Assembly (NCBI GenBank): GCA_031268335.1
Contig: JAIRXG010000006.1
Coordinates: 124,001 to 188,000, forward strand
Direction: 5' to 3'
DNA: 64,000 bases
DNA from: Campylobacteraceae bacterium
GTDB lineage: Bacteria > Campylobacterota > Campylobacteria > Campylobacterales > Campylobacteraceae
In this document: positions 56,976-64,000 of the stretch, piece after piece
Layout of the letters: every line of letters starts with the position of its first letter
Position numbering within the stretch: position 1 is the stretch's first letter
The notes under the pieces: generated by a model
What the model was told of the DNA's origin: nothing
The model's input: only the letters and a program-made list of their open reading frames with translations
Database searches by the model: none
Translations under genes and position numbers: made by a program

Positions 56976-57455
<480 letters not shown>

Positions 57456-57462
57456 AAATGCA

Positions 57463-57485
57463 AAGCGGTTTTTAAACCGCTTTTC
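57463..57485 (+). terminator. Terminator/attenuator between rpsG and fusA
   Basis: AAGCGGTTT (57463-57471) pairs perfectly with AAACCGCTT (57474-57482), followed by a short T-rich run. No clear new promoter precedes fusA, so it may only lower read-through. Confidence 0.65.
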
Positions 57486-57521
57486 TTGCAAAGAATTTAA
57501 AATAAAATTAAGGACTGACAG

Positions 57522-59600
57522 ATGGCAAGAAAAACTCCAATAGAAAGAGTCAGAAATATCGGAATTGCAGCACATATTGACGCAGGTAAAACTACAACAA
57601 CAGAACGTATTTTATACTACACGGGTATGTCTCATAAAATCGGCGAAGTTCATGACGGCGCTGCCACAACGGACTGGATGGAGCAAGAAAAAGAGAGAGG
57701 CATCACGATAACTTCGGCTGCTGTGACATGCGTATGGAAAGATTATCAAGTAAATGTTATAGACACTCCGGGTCACGTTGACTTTACCATAGAAGTTGAG
57801 CGTTCTATGCGTGTACTTGATGGTGCTGTTGCTGTATTTTGCGCCGTGGGCGGCGTTCAGCCTCAATCTGAAACCGTTTGGAGGCAAGCTAACAGATATC
57901 ATGTGCCAAGAATGGTATATGTAAACAAAATGGACAGAGTCGGTGCGGATTTTTACAAAGTCGAAAAACAGATAAAAGATAGACTAAAATCAAACCCTGT
58001 TCCCATCCAAATTCCAATTGGCGCGGAAGACAACTTCAAAGGCGTTATAGATTTGGTTGAAATGAGAGCTCTTGTTTGGGAAGATGAAGCCTCTTTAGGT
58101 TCAAAATATGAAGTTGAAGAGATACCTGCAAATTTGCTTGATAAAGCCAAAGAATATAGAGATAAACTTATCGAAGCTGTTGCCGAGACGAGCGAAGAAT
58201 TGATGGAAAAATATCTTAGCGGCGAAGAACTTAGCATAGCCGAGATAAAAGCTGGTCTAAAAACAGGATGTCACAATATGTCAATCGTTCCTATGACTTG
58301 CGGTACTTCATTTAAGAATAAAGGTATTCAACCAATGCTTGATGCAGTAGTTGATTATTTGCCTGCTCCTACCGAAGTTCAAGCTATAAAAGGTCAATAT
58401 GAAGATGGTACGGAAACGACCGTAGACTCAACTGATAACGGCGAATTTGCCGCGCTTGCGTTTAAGATTATGACTGATCCGTTTGTAGGACAGCTTGCGT
58501 TTGTACGCGTTTATAGAGGCGTGCTTGAGAGCGGAAGTTATGCGCTTAACACAACAAAAGGCAAAAAAGAGAGAATAGGCCGTCTTCTTAGAATGCATGC
58601 AAATAAACGCGAAGAGATTAAAGAACTTTATGCTGGTGAGATAGGAACTGTGGTAGGTCTCAAAGATACGCTAACAGGCGATACTCTTGCGAGCGAAAAA
58701 GATAAAGTTATTTTGGAAAAGATGGAGTTTCCAAAACCTGTTATCTCTGTTGCCGTTGAGCCTAAGACAAAAGCGGATCAAGAGAAAATGGGTATAGCGC
58801 TTCAGAAATTGGCTCAAGAAGACCCATCTTTTAGAGTTGAAACGGATGAAGAGAGCGGACAAACTATTATTTCAGGTATGGGTGAGCTGCATCTTGAAAT
58901 TATCGTAGATAGAATGTTAAGAGAATTTAAAGTGGAAGCCGAAGTAGGTCAGCCGCAAGTTGCTTATAGAGAGACTATAAGAAACTCTGTAAATCAAGAA
59001 TATAAGTATGCAAAACAATCAGGCGGACGCGGTCAATATGGACATGTATTCTTAAAACTTGAGCCGTTAGAGCCTGGCAGCGGATATAAATTTATAAACG
59101 ATATCAAAGGCGGCGTTGTACCGAAAGAGTATATACCAGCGGTTGATAAAGGTTGCCAAGAAGCGCTTCAAAGCGGTGTTCTTGCAGGATATCCGGTTGA
59201 AGATGTTCAAATTACATTATATGACGGAAGTTATCACGAAGTTGATTCGTCTGAAATGGCATTTAAACTCGCCGCTTCTATGGGTTTTAAAGAGGGTGCT
59301 AGAAAAGCAAACCCTGTGATTTTAGAACCTATTATGAAAGTTGAAGTTGAAACACCTGAAGATTTTATGGGCGATGTTATAGGCGATTTAAACAGACGCC
59401 GCGGACAAATTAACTCTATGGACGATAGAAGCGGACTTAAGATAGTAAATGCGTTTTGCCCGCTTGCGACAATGTTTGGTTACTCAACCGACTTGAGAAG
59501 TCAAACGCAAGGCAGAGCAACATATAGTATGGAATTTGACCACTACCAAGAAGTTCCAAAAAATGTTTCCGAAGAGATAATTAAAAAGCGAAAAGGTTAA
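57522..59600 (+). CDS. fusA: Elongation factor G
   Basis: The 692 aa translocation GTPase. G1 [12 protein letters not shown]3 DTPGHVD and G4 NKMDRVG are present, and domains II-V follow. It ends the ribosomal region and is followed by a terminator. Confidence 0.98.
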   Translation: MARKTPIERVRNIGIAAHIDAGKTTTTERILYYTGMSHKIGEVHDGAATTDWMEQEKERGITITSAAVTCVWKDYQVNVIDTPGHVDFTIEVERSMRVLDGAVAVFCAVGGVQPQSETVWRQANRYHVPRMVYVNKMDRVGADFYKVEKQIKDRLKSNPVPIQIPIGAEDNFKGVIDLVEMRALVWEDEASLGSKYEVEEIPANLLDKAKEYRDKLIEAVAETSEELMEKYLSGEELSIAEIKAGLKTGCHNMSIVPMTCGTSFKNKGIQPMLDAVVDYLPAPTEVQAIKGQYEDGTETTVDSTDNGEFAALAFKIMTDPFVGQLAFVRVYRGVLESGSYALNTTKGKKERIGRLLRMHANKREEIKELYAGEIGTVVGLKDTLTGDTLASEKDKVILEKMEFPKPVISVAVEPKTKADQEKMGIALQKLAQEDPSFRVETDEESGQTIISGMGELHLEIIVDRMLREFKVEAEVGQPQVAYRETIRNSVNQEYKYAKQSGGRGQYGHVFLKLEPLEPGSGYKFINDIKGGVVPKEYIPAVDKGCQEALQSGVLAGYPVEDVQITLYDGSYHEVDSSEMAFKLAASMGFKEGARKANPVILEPIMKVEVETPEDFMGDVIGDLNRRRGQINSMDDRSGLKIVNAFCPLATMFGYSTDLRSQTQGRATYSMEFDHYQEVPKNVSEEIIKKRKG

Positions 59601-59609
59601 ATGAATATT

Positions 59610-59630
59610 GAGGCTTGTTTTACAAGCCTC
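59610..59630 (+). terminator. Hairpin terminator after fusA
   Basis: GAGGCTTG (59610-59617) pairs with CAAGCCTC (59623-59630). It is followed by AAAA rather than a T-run on this strand, but reads CAAGCCTC...TTT in the other direction, so it may serve both convergent genes. Confidence 0.55.
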
Positions 59631-59684
59631 AAAACCTTTGAAATTTTTACCGCGATAGCTCAAAATAAATAGTTTGTTAATATC

Positions 59685-60374
59685 TCAATCATCAAATTCT
59701 TTTAGCTTTACACGAAGTTCAGCGTTATTTTTTCCCCTGTGCATAATTTGAAAATGTTCAGGATATTTTTTCAAAATATCCCCCCAACTATTTCCACCAT
59801 AGTTTTTTGAAATGTAATTTGGATTTTTATTTTTTAAATATGTTCCAATTCGCGCAACATAAGCAAATCCATCATCTTTTTTTATGGATACAATAGCATC
59901 TTTTAAAGTTCCAATCAAAAACTTTTCGTCATAATCATCGCTCTCTTTTTTGATTGGCAGTTCAATAAACACAGAACAAGCGTTTCTAAAAGATATATTT
60001 GTCTTTTTTTCACCAAAACCTATCATTTTAATCCCTCTGGATGTTACGGTTTGAGCTATGCTTGTGAAATCGCTGTCGCTTGAAACAATAGCTATAGCAT
60101 CAACGATTTTCTCTTCGCATATTGCTTTCATAACGTCAATCGCTATTTCCATATCGGAAGCATTTTTACTGTTCGTATTTTGCTGGACATGAACGGCTTT
60201 AATACCAAAATCATTCAGTTTATCATGATATTTATTCTGTTTGCTCCAATTAGCATACGCTCTTTTTGATATTACTTTGCCATGAGAGGGTAATTCATTA
60301 AATATATCGTCCAAGTAGTCGCAACTTATATTTTCACAGTCAATAAAGAGAGCTATTTTGTTATCAGTACTCAT
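59685..60374 (-). CDS. NYN-domain (LabA/DUF88-like) RNase with C-terminal OST-HTH/LOTUS domain
   Basis: A 229 aa protein. The N-terminal NYN (PIN-like) nuclease domain has Asp12 and Asn15 (FIDCENIS), Asp74 and Asp80 (NASDMEIAID) and Asp100/Asp102 (SSDSDF), the acidic pattern of a metal-dependent nuclease. The C-terminal 75 residues fit OST-HTH/LOTUS, an RNA-binding fold (ARIGTYLKNKNPNYISKNYG). Its start overlaps the FGE-like gene as ATGA, so the two are made together. The role is unknown; RNA cleavage, perhaps in stress or defence, is an inference. Confidence 0.82.
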   Translation of the reverse strand: MSTDNKIALFIDCENISCDYLDDIFNELPSHGKVISKRAYANWSKQNKYHDKLNDFGIKAVHVQQNTNSKNASDMEIAIDVMKAICEEKIVDAIAIVSSDSDFTSIAQTVTSRGIKMIGFGEKKTNISFRNACSVFIELPIKKESDDYDEKFLIGTLKDAIVSIKKDDGFAYVARIGTYLKNKNPNYISKNYGGNSWGDILKKYPEHFQIMHRGKNNAELRVKLKEFDD

Positions 60375-62377
60375 TTTGCACCTCCTTCATAACAAACGCG
60401 AAAGCAAGTTTCATATCTTGCTACATTATCAAATGCGAAAAGTTCGTCTATGCTTGGGTTATATAAAAAGCAAGTTTTCTCGTCTTCAACAGTTTTTTGA
60501 GAATAATTATATGGTGGATATAGATCAGCAAATCCATTACTAATATAGAAGGATTGGTCTCTTATAAGTTCATTTCCAAATAGCCACTCGCGAAATAGAA
60601 CTTTGTTTGCATAAAATATAAGACCGTCTTTTTCTATATATTTTAAAGGTTTTCTATAAAGCATTAAGACTTTAGTTACATCATCTAAAGCAACCTCTTT
60701 CTTATCAATAAATATCGTCTTATCATCAAACGGATCATTTTTTGAAGTAGGAATTGTACCTCCTTTTGTATTGATAAAAATTGTACCATCAGTTATAATA
60801 AGGCTCATAAGATTGTCGTTATATTCACTTTCATCTGTTTTGGGACAAAGCTGTCTAAACTCCTCCGCTGTTAATAATCTTGCCTTGATTTTGTATTTTT
60901 CCTCCATCCAATTGCAGTAAGCTATTGCATCATATTGCGTAACAGTTATCGGTATATCTTTTTCATATTCAACAAGTTCAACCTCTTTTAAGTCTAAAAA
61001 TTCATTTTTTATATAATCGTCCAATAACTCCTGTATGTTGATTTTGTTTTCCTCTTTAATCGCTTGTAGCTGCAAAGATCTGTTTTTTGCATAATATTTT
61101 AAGAACCCTTCTAATGTAATGCGAGCAGTTTTGATCTTTGGCAATTTTTTACATCTATCTTCTGCATACCTCGTCTCTTCACAAAATTTTAAAAACTCTT
61201 CTATTGTAATGCAGTTTGAAACAAAAAGATTTTTGTCTTCAACCGTTACTCTGTTAAATCCGTCAATCTCTTTTTGTTCGAGTTTTTTCTTGTTGTATTT
61301 ATATGGTGGTCTATATAAGTCTTTTTTGATGTAATAGTTTTTGAGTATCTCATTTTCTGGTAAGCTATAAAGCTGATTATTAGCACAAAACTCAATTTTA
61401 GCTTCATGCAGATCTTTTTCAAACCATAAGCTAACCTGCTTTGCAGTTTTTACATCTCCTTTAAAGCCAAAATATTGCCATCTTTTAAAATCATAATCTT
61501 CATTAAAAACCGACGAAACATATTTGTGTTTTAAATATTTATATAGAGGGTCGTGCTTTTCTGTCCTTAAATTTTTAAAAATAAAATCATATTTACCGTC
61601 CGCCGCTTTTAAAAAAATCAGATGCTCTGAAAAAGGTATCACCTCTATCCAGCCCTTTTCTGCCTTTAAAAGTATATCATGAATATATTGCGCGATTTTT
61701 ACATACTCTTTTTGTTCAACTAAACCTTTATAATCTTGATAGCATTGGTAGATATATTTATTTTGAGTGTTGTCCCCATTTTTTATAAACAGATCGCTTA
61801 TAAGATTTTTGTAAGGTGTTAGTATATGGTTATATACAGGTATTGTAAAATCGGCTTTTTTCCATGAATGCAACAATCTTTCATATTCTTCGGTTTCCAT
61901 AAATTTTTTCATAGTATTAAAGCATTCAATTTGATTGTCATGTGGTGGATACAATTTTAACTGCGAAGAAAACCAATCAGAAGCATCAAGCATTTTGCAG
62001 CCATATCCTGTAAAAATTGCTTTCGGTAGCGGTCTGCCTGATAAAAACAGTCTATCGCTTATTTGACGTGTAGTGAAGTCTATCATTGGTGAAGATAAAA
62101 TATTTTTTTCGTCATCAACATAGTTAGTTAATCCATTTTTTTCTAAAAACGGAACTATCTCTTCAGAGTAAGCCTTGAGATAATCATTCCAAGCTTTATA
62201 GTCTAAAACTTTTGCAACAGAATTTAGATAAGTGCTTATAGTGAACTTATCATCTTTTTCTTTGGTTAAAATAGATTTATCAAAATTTTTGATAATTTTT
62301 TGGCCCAAGCTATTTAGCGGACAACTGCGAGAGTGAAACTTAGCATTTGGCTGTGTGGGGAAGTATTTTGTTGACAT
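60371..62377 (-). CDS. Formylglycine-generating-enzyme (SUMF1)-like protein with long N-terminal region
   Basis: A 668 aa protein. Residues 1-370 match no family I recognise and carry many aromatic and charged residues. The C-terminal 290 residues resemble the FGE-sulfatase/SUMF1 fold: CITIEEFLKFCEET (about 389-402), PITVTQYDAIAYCNWMEE (476-493), ARLLTAEEFRQLCP (499-512) and a terminal CFRVCYEGG. The usual RGGSW-type active-site region is not evident, so it may bind peptide or ligand rather than oxidise a cysteine. It is coupled to the NYN gene downstream. ATCTCC-type Shine-Dalgarno complement (TAGGAGAT) lies before the ATG. Confidence 0.68.
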   Translation of the reverse strand: MSTKYFPTQPNAKFHSRSCPLNSLGQKIIKNFDKSILTKEKDDKFTISTYLNSVAKVLDYKAWNDYLKAYSEEIVPFLEKNGLTNYVDDEKNILSSPMIDFTTRQISDRLFLSGRPLPKAIFTGYGCKMLDASDWFSSQLKLYPPHDNQIECFNTMKKFMETEEYERLLHSWKKADFTIPVYNHILTPYKNLISDLFIKNGDNTQNKYIYQCYQDYKGLVEQKEYVKIAQYIHDILLKAEKGWIEVIPFSEHLIFLKAADGKYDFIFKNLRTEKHDPLYKYLKHKYVSSVFNEDYDFKRWQYFGFKGDVKTAKQVSLWFEKDLHEAKIEFCANNQLYSLPENEILKNYYIKKDLYRPPYKYNKKKLEQKEIDGFNRVTVEDKNLFVSNCITIEEFLKFCEETRYAEDRCKKLPKIKTARITLEGFLKYYAKNRSLQLQAIKEENKINIQELLDDYIKNEFLDLKEVELVEYEKDIPITVTQYDAIAYCNWMEEKYKIKARLLTAEEFRQLCPKTDESEYNDNLMSLIITDGTIFINTKGGTIPTSKNDPFDDKTIFIDKKEVALDDVTKVLMLYRKPLKYIEKDGLIFYANKVLFREWLFGNELIRDQSFYISNGFADLYPPYNYSQKTVEDEKTCFLYNPSIDELFAFDNVARYETCFRVCYEGGAK

Positions 62378-62826
62378 ACTTATCTCCTAATTTTTTTAAG
62401 CGCATGTTGAAACTTTATAGAAATAAAGAAAAAGAAGATAAGTTCTCCACAATAAACGCGAATTTATCGTAGAAAGCAGTTGCAATGACACTACATGCAG
62501 TGTCAAAGACTGTCGCTTATGATTGAAATCATAGTAAAAAAAATATTAAAAATTGCTTAGCAAAAACTTTGTGATATACTATTTTTTATCGGCAAAAACA
62601 AGACAAAACGTGTAGTATTTAAAATAGATGAAATTGATAGTTTTTGGATAAATAATTAATCCTGTTTTATTATCGTGAGCATAAACATAACAATCTATAA
62701 AAATAGTAAACGAAAGAGATGACAGAACAAAAGATTTTTAAGCTTGAAACATAAAAGTTCTAAAGTAAGATAGTATCTTTTTTGGTAATTTTAAACAGCT
62801 TTTTGGCATAATTTACATTTGTATTT
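62378..62826. other. 450-base gap with inverted repeats before tRNA-Arg
   Basis: Two hairpins stand out: TGACACT/AGTGTCA around ACATGC (62486-62505), and TATGATT/AATCATA (62518-62533) followed by an A-run. The tRNA promoter CATAAT is at 62807-62812. No coding frame is convincing. Confidence 0.5.
62486..62533. repeat. Two adjacent hairpins upstream of the FGE-like gene
   Basis: The first is a near-palindrome of 20 bases (62486-62505). The second has a 7-bp stem with a 2-base loop (62518-62533). They lie 110-160 bases upstream of the divergent FGE-like start and could be operator or transcript-end structures. Confidence 0.4.
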
Positions 62827-62903
62827 GTCCCGATAGCTCAGCTGGATAGAGCGTCAGATTCCTAATCTGAAGGTCACGCGTTCGAATCGCGTTCGGGATA
62901 CCA
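62827..62903 (+). tRNA. tRNA-Arg (CCT)
   Basis: A 77-base cloverleaf with anticodon CCT in GATTCCTAATC, T arm GCGTTCGAATCGC and encoded CCA. The first acceptor pair is G-T. It sits between the two NYN/FGE cassettes, and tRNA genes are common integration sites. Confidence 0.93.
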
Positions 62904-62937
62904 CTATTATTAAAATTAAGCGCGAAATTACTAAACT

Positions 62938-63242
62938 TTAGCTTCTCTTTTTTATGAATTGTGCAATCAATTTTTTTATCCAGTTTCTTTGAGTGTTATG
63001 CAAAATGTGCCGTTTTTGGCTTATTTGTATGAAATTTAAAAATATTTGAGGTATCTTTTTGGCAATATCTTCCCAACCATTTCTACCGTAATTTTTCGAT
63101 ATGAAGCCAATACTTTGATTTTTCAAATACGTTCCAAGTCGACGCATATTTGTTTTATTATAAGGGGATAGTGTAGTACGTTGTCTAAGTGTTCACGGTT
63201 TATATTTTAGCAATCAATAAATACTATTTTATTGTCAATATT
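62938..63242 (-). pseudogene. Broken second copy of the NYN/LOTUS gene
   Basis: Just after the second FGE-like stop the minus strand reads DNKIVFIDC, then a stop codon, then NINREHLDN, matching DNKIALFIDCENISCDYLDD of the intact copy. Most of the nuclease domain is then missing, and the frame resumes with RRLGTYLKNQS and FISKNYGRNGW, matching the LOTUS part. So the gene has a nonsense change and a large internal deletion. It cannot make an active NYN nuclease. Confidence 0.8.
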
Positions 63243-64000
63243 CGTTTACGCCTTCTTCATAACAAACGCGAAAACATGTTTTGATATGTTTATATTTGTT
63301 ATTTGAGTCCGGTGCAAAAAAGTACATATATAGTGTGGAATTATCCATTTTTTCATATTGATATAGCGCCGATAGAGTTATACCTTTCTCAGATGACCAC
63401 TCCAAAAAAGTTTCATTTATACAAAACTTGAGAGCGTTTTTTTCTATGTATTGCAAAGGCTTTCTCCATTGCATTATAATTTTATTATCAAGATGAAATT
63501 CTTTACTATCCATGATAAATATTAACTCCGATTCAAAAGAATATTTGTAATCATAAAGCGATACGGTGTTGTCAATTTTAGTATCGTAATTGCATCTGTT
63601 GCATAATGGGTCTGTAATGCTTTTGTTACTATTTGTTTTTGGGCAAAGCCTATAAAATTCTTCTTTTGCCAATAGCCTCGCATTGACTTTATGCAAATCT
63701 TCCATCCATTTGCAGTAAGCTATCGCGTCATACCATGTAACACTTACCGGCATATCTTTTTCTTCGTAATTAACAGTCTCAATTTCTTGCAATTTTTTAG
63801 ATCTATCGTTTTTATAATTTGTCTCCTCGCAAAATCTTGAGAACTCTTCTATTGTAATACAATTTGAAACATAAAGAGTTTTATTGTCGATTTCTACTTT
63901 GTTAAAACTATCAATTTTTTTCGGTTTGATTTTTTGTTTATTGTATGGTTTATATAAACCTTTTTTGATGTAATAATTTTTCATTATCTCATGTGTTGAC
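63235..64000 (-). CDS. Second FGE/SUMF1-like protein (5' part outside window)
   Basis: The frame is open to the right edge (upstream residues read STHEIM before the first in-window methionine), so the gene begins beyond base 64000. The visible 255 residues align with the C-terminal half of the first copy: YYIKKGLYKP, CITIEEFSRFCEETNY, SVTWYDAIAYCKWME, ARLLAKEEFYRLCP and CFRVCYEEG. It lacks about 54 residues found in copy 1 after the KKL segment. The stop lies directly before the broken NYN copy, the same order as in the intact cassette. Confidence 0.7.
   Translation of the reverse strand, partial: STHEIMKNYYIKKGLYKPYNKQKIKPKKIDSFNKVEIDNKTLYVSNCITIEEFSRFCEETNYKNDRSKKLQEIETVNYEEKDMPVSVTWYDAIAYCKWMEDLHKVNARLLAKEEFYRLCPKTNSNKSITDPLCNRCNYDTKIDNTVSLYDYKYSFESELIFIMDSKEFHLDNKIIMQWRKPLQYIEKNALKFCINETFLEWSSEKGITLSALYQYEKMDNSTLYMYFFAPDSNNKYKHIKTCFRVCYEEGVNEY

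Noticed and set aside
59600-64000. Insertion sequence or phage explanation for the right-hand accessory region
   Set aside because: I see no transposase, integrase, phage gene or clear terminal inverted repeats within the window.

Overview
The window is AT-rich, densely coding chromosomal DNA from a member of the Campylobacterota (order Campylobacterales). Gene content and order match the well-known Campylobacter jejuni map in several blocks: rplY-pth-lptG-type permease-lysA-pheA-hisC-dxs-perR; ahpC/fdxA/ndk/yceD-like/rpmF/plsX/fabH; plsY-folB-cosR-ferredoxin-ppx; lepA-comF-gyrA; asd-yqhA; hemE-radical SAM; and tRNA-tuf-rpmG-secE-nusG-rplKAJL-rpoBC-rpsL-rpsG-fusA. The genus cannot be fixed from the sequence alone. 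Flagellar genes that normally sit between hisC and dxs (fliF, fliG, fliH) and next to asd (flgR) are absent, while a PilT-type ATPase is present at the left edge. This suggests a non-flagellated lineage that may keep type IV pili.

Layout. 1-9 kb: end of pilT, then translation, LPS-export, amino-acid and isoprenoid genes (lysA, pheA, hisC, dxs) and a PerR/Fur-type regulator. 9-15.8 kb: accessory stretch with a phosphoethanolamine-transferase-like membrane sulfatase-fold protein, a vWA / PP2C phosphatase / membrane kinase-TPR triad (TerY-P-like), and a convergent CAP-domain protein. 15.8-24 kb: peroxiredoxin, ferredoxin, ndk, fatty-acid/phospholipid genes, yaaA, tyrA, bamA. 24-29.3 kb: minus-strand block with ppx/gppA, ferredoxin, a histidine kinase overlapping a CosR/HsrA-type response regulator, folB and plsY. 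29.3-41 kb: prs, lepA, comF, gyrA, asd, yqhA, hemE and a radical SAM gene, separated by unusually long non-coding gaps that seem to hold decayed genes. 41-59.6 kb: six tRNAs and the tuf-to-fusA transcription/translation region, with an AmiS/UreI-type urea/amide channel gene inserted between rplA and the L10 leader. 59.6-64 kb: accessory region with a NYN-nuclease/LOTUS protein overlapping a formylglycine-generating-enzyme-like protein, then tRNA-Arg, then a second copy of the same cassette whose NYN gene is destroyed and whose FGE-like gene runs off the right edge.

Most genes are packed into operons with 1-22 base overlaps. Several start with TTG. Rho-independent terminators or attenuators are visible after ahpC, the ferredoxin, tuf, rplL, rpoC, rpsG and fusA. 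The hexamer ACATGT is strikingly common in the non-coding gaps. The candidates for less-described biology are the phosphorylation triad, the duplicated NYN/FGE cassette beside tRNA-Arg, the UreI-like insertion in the ribosomal operon, and the dispersed ACATGT motif.
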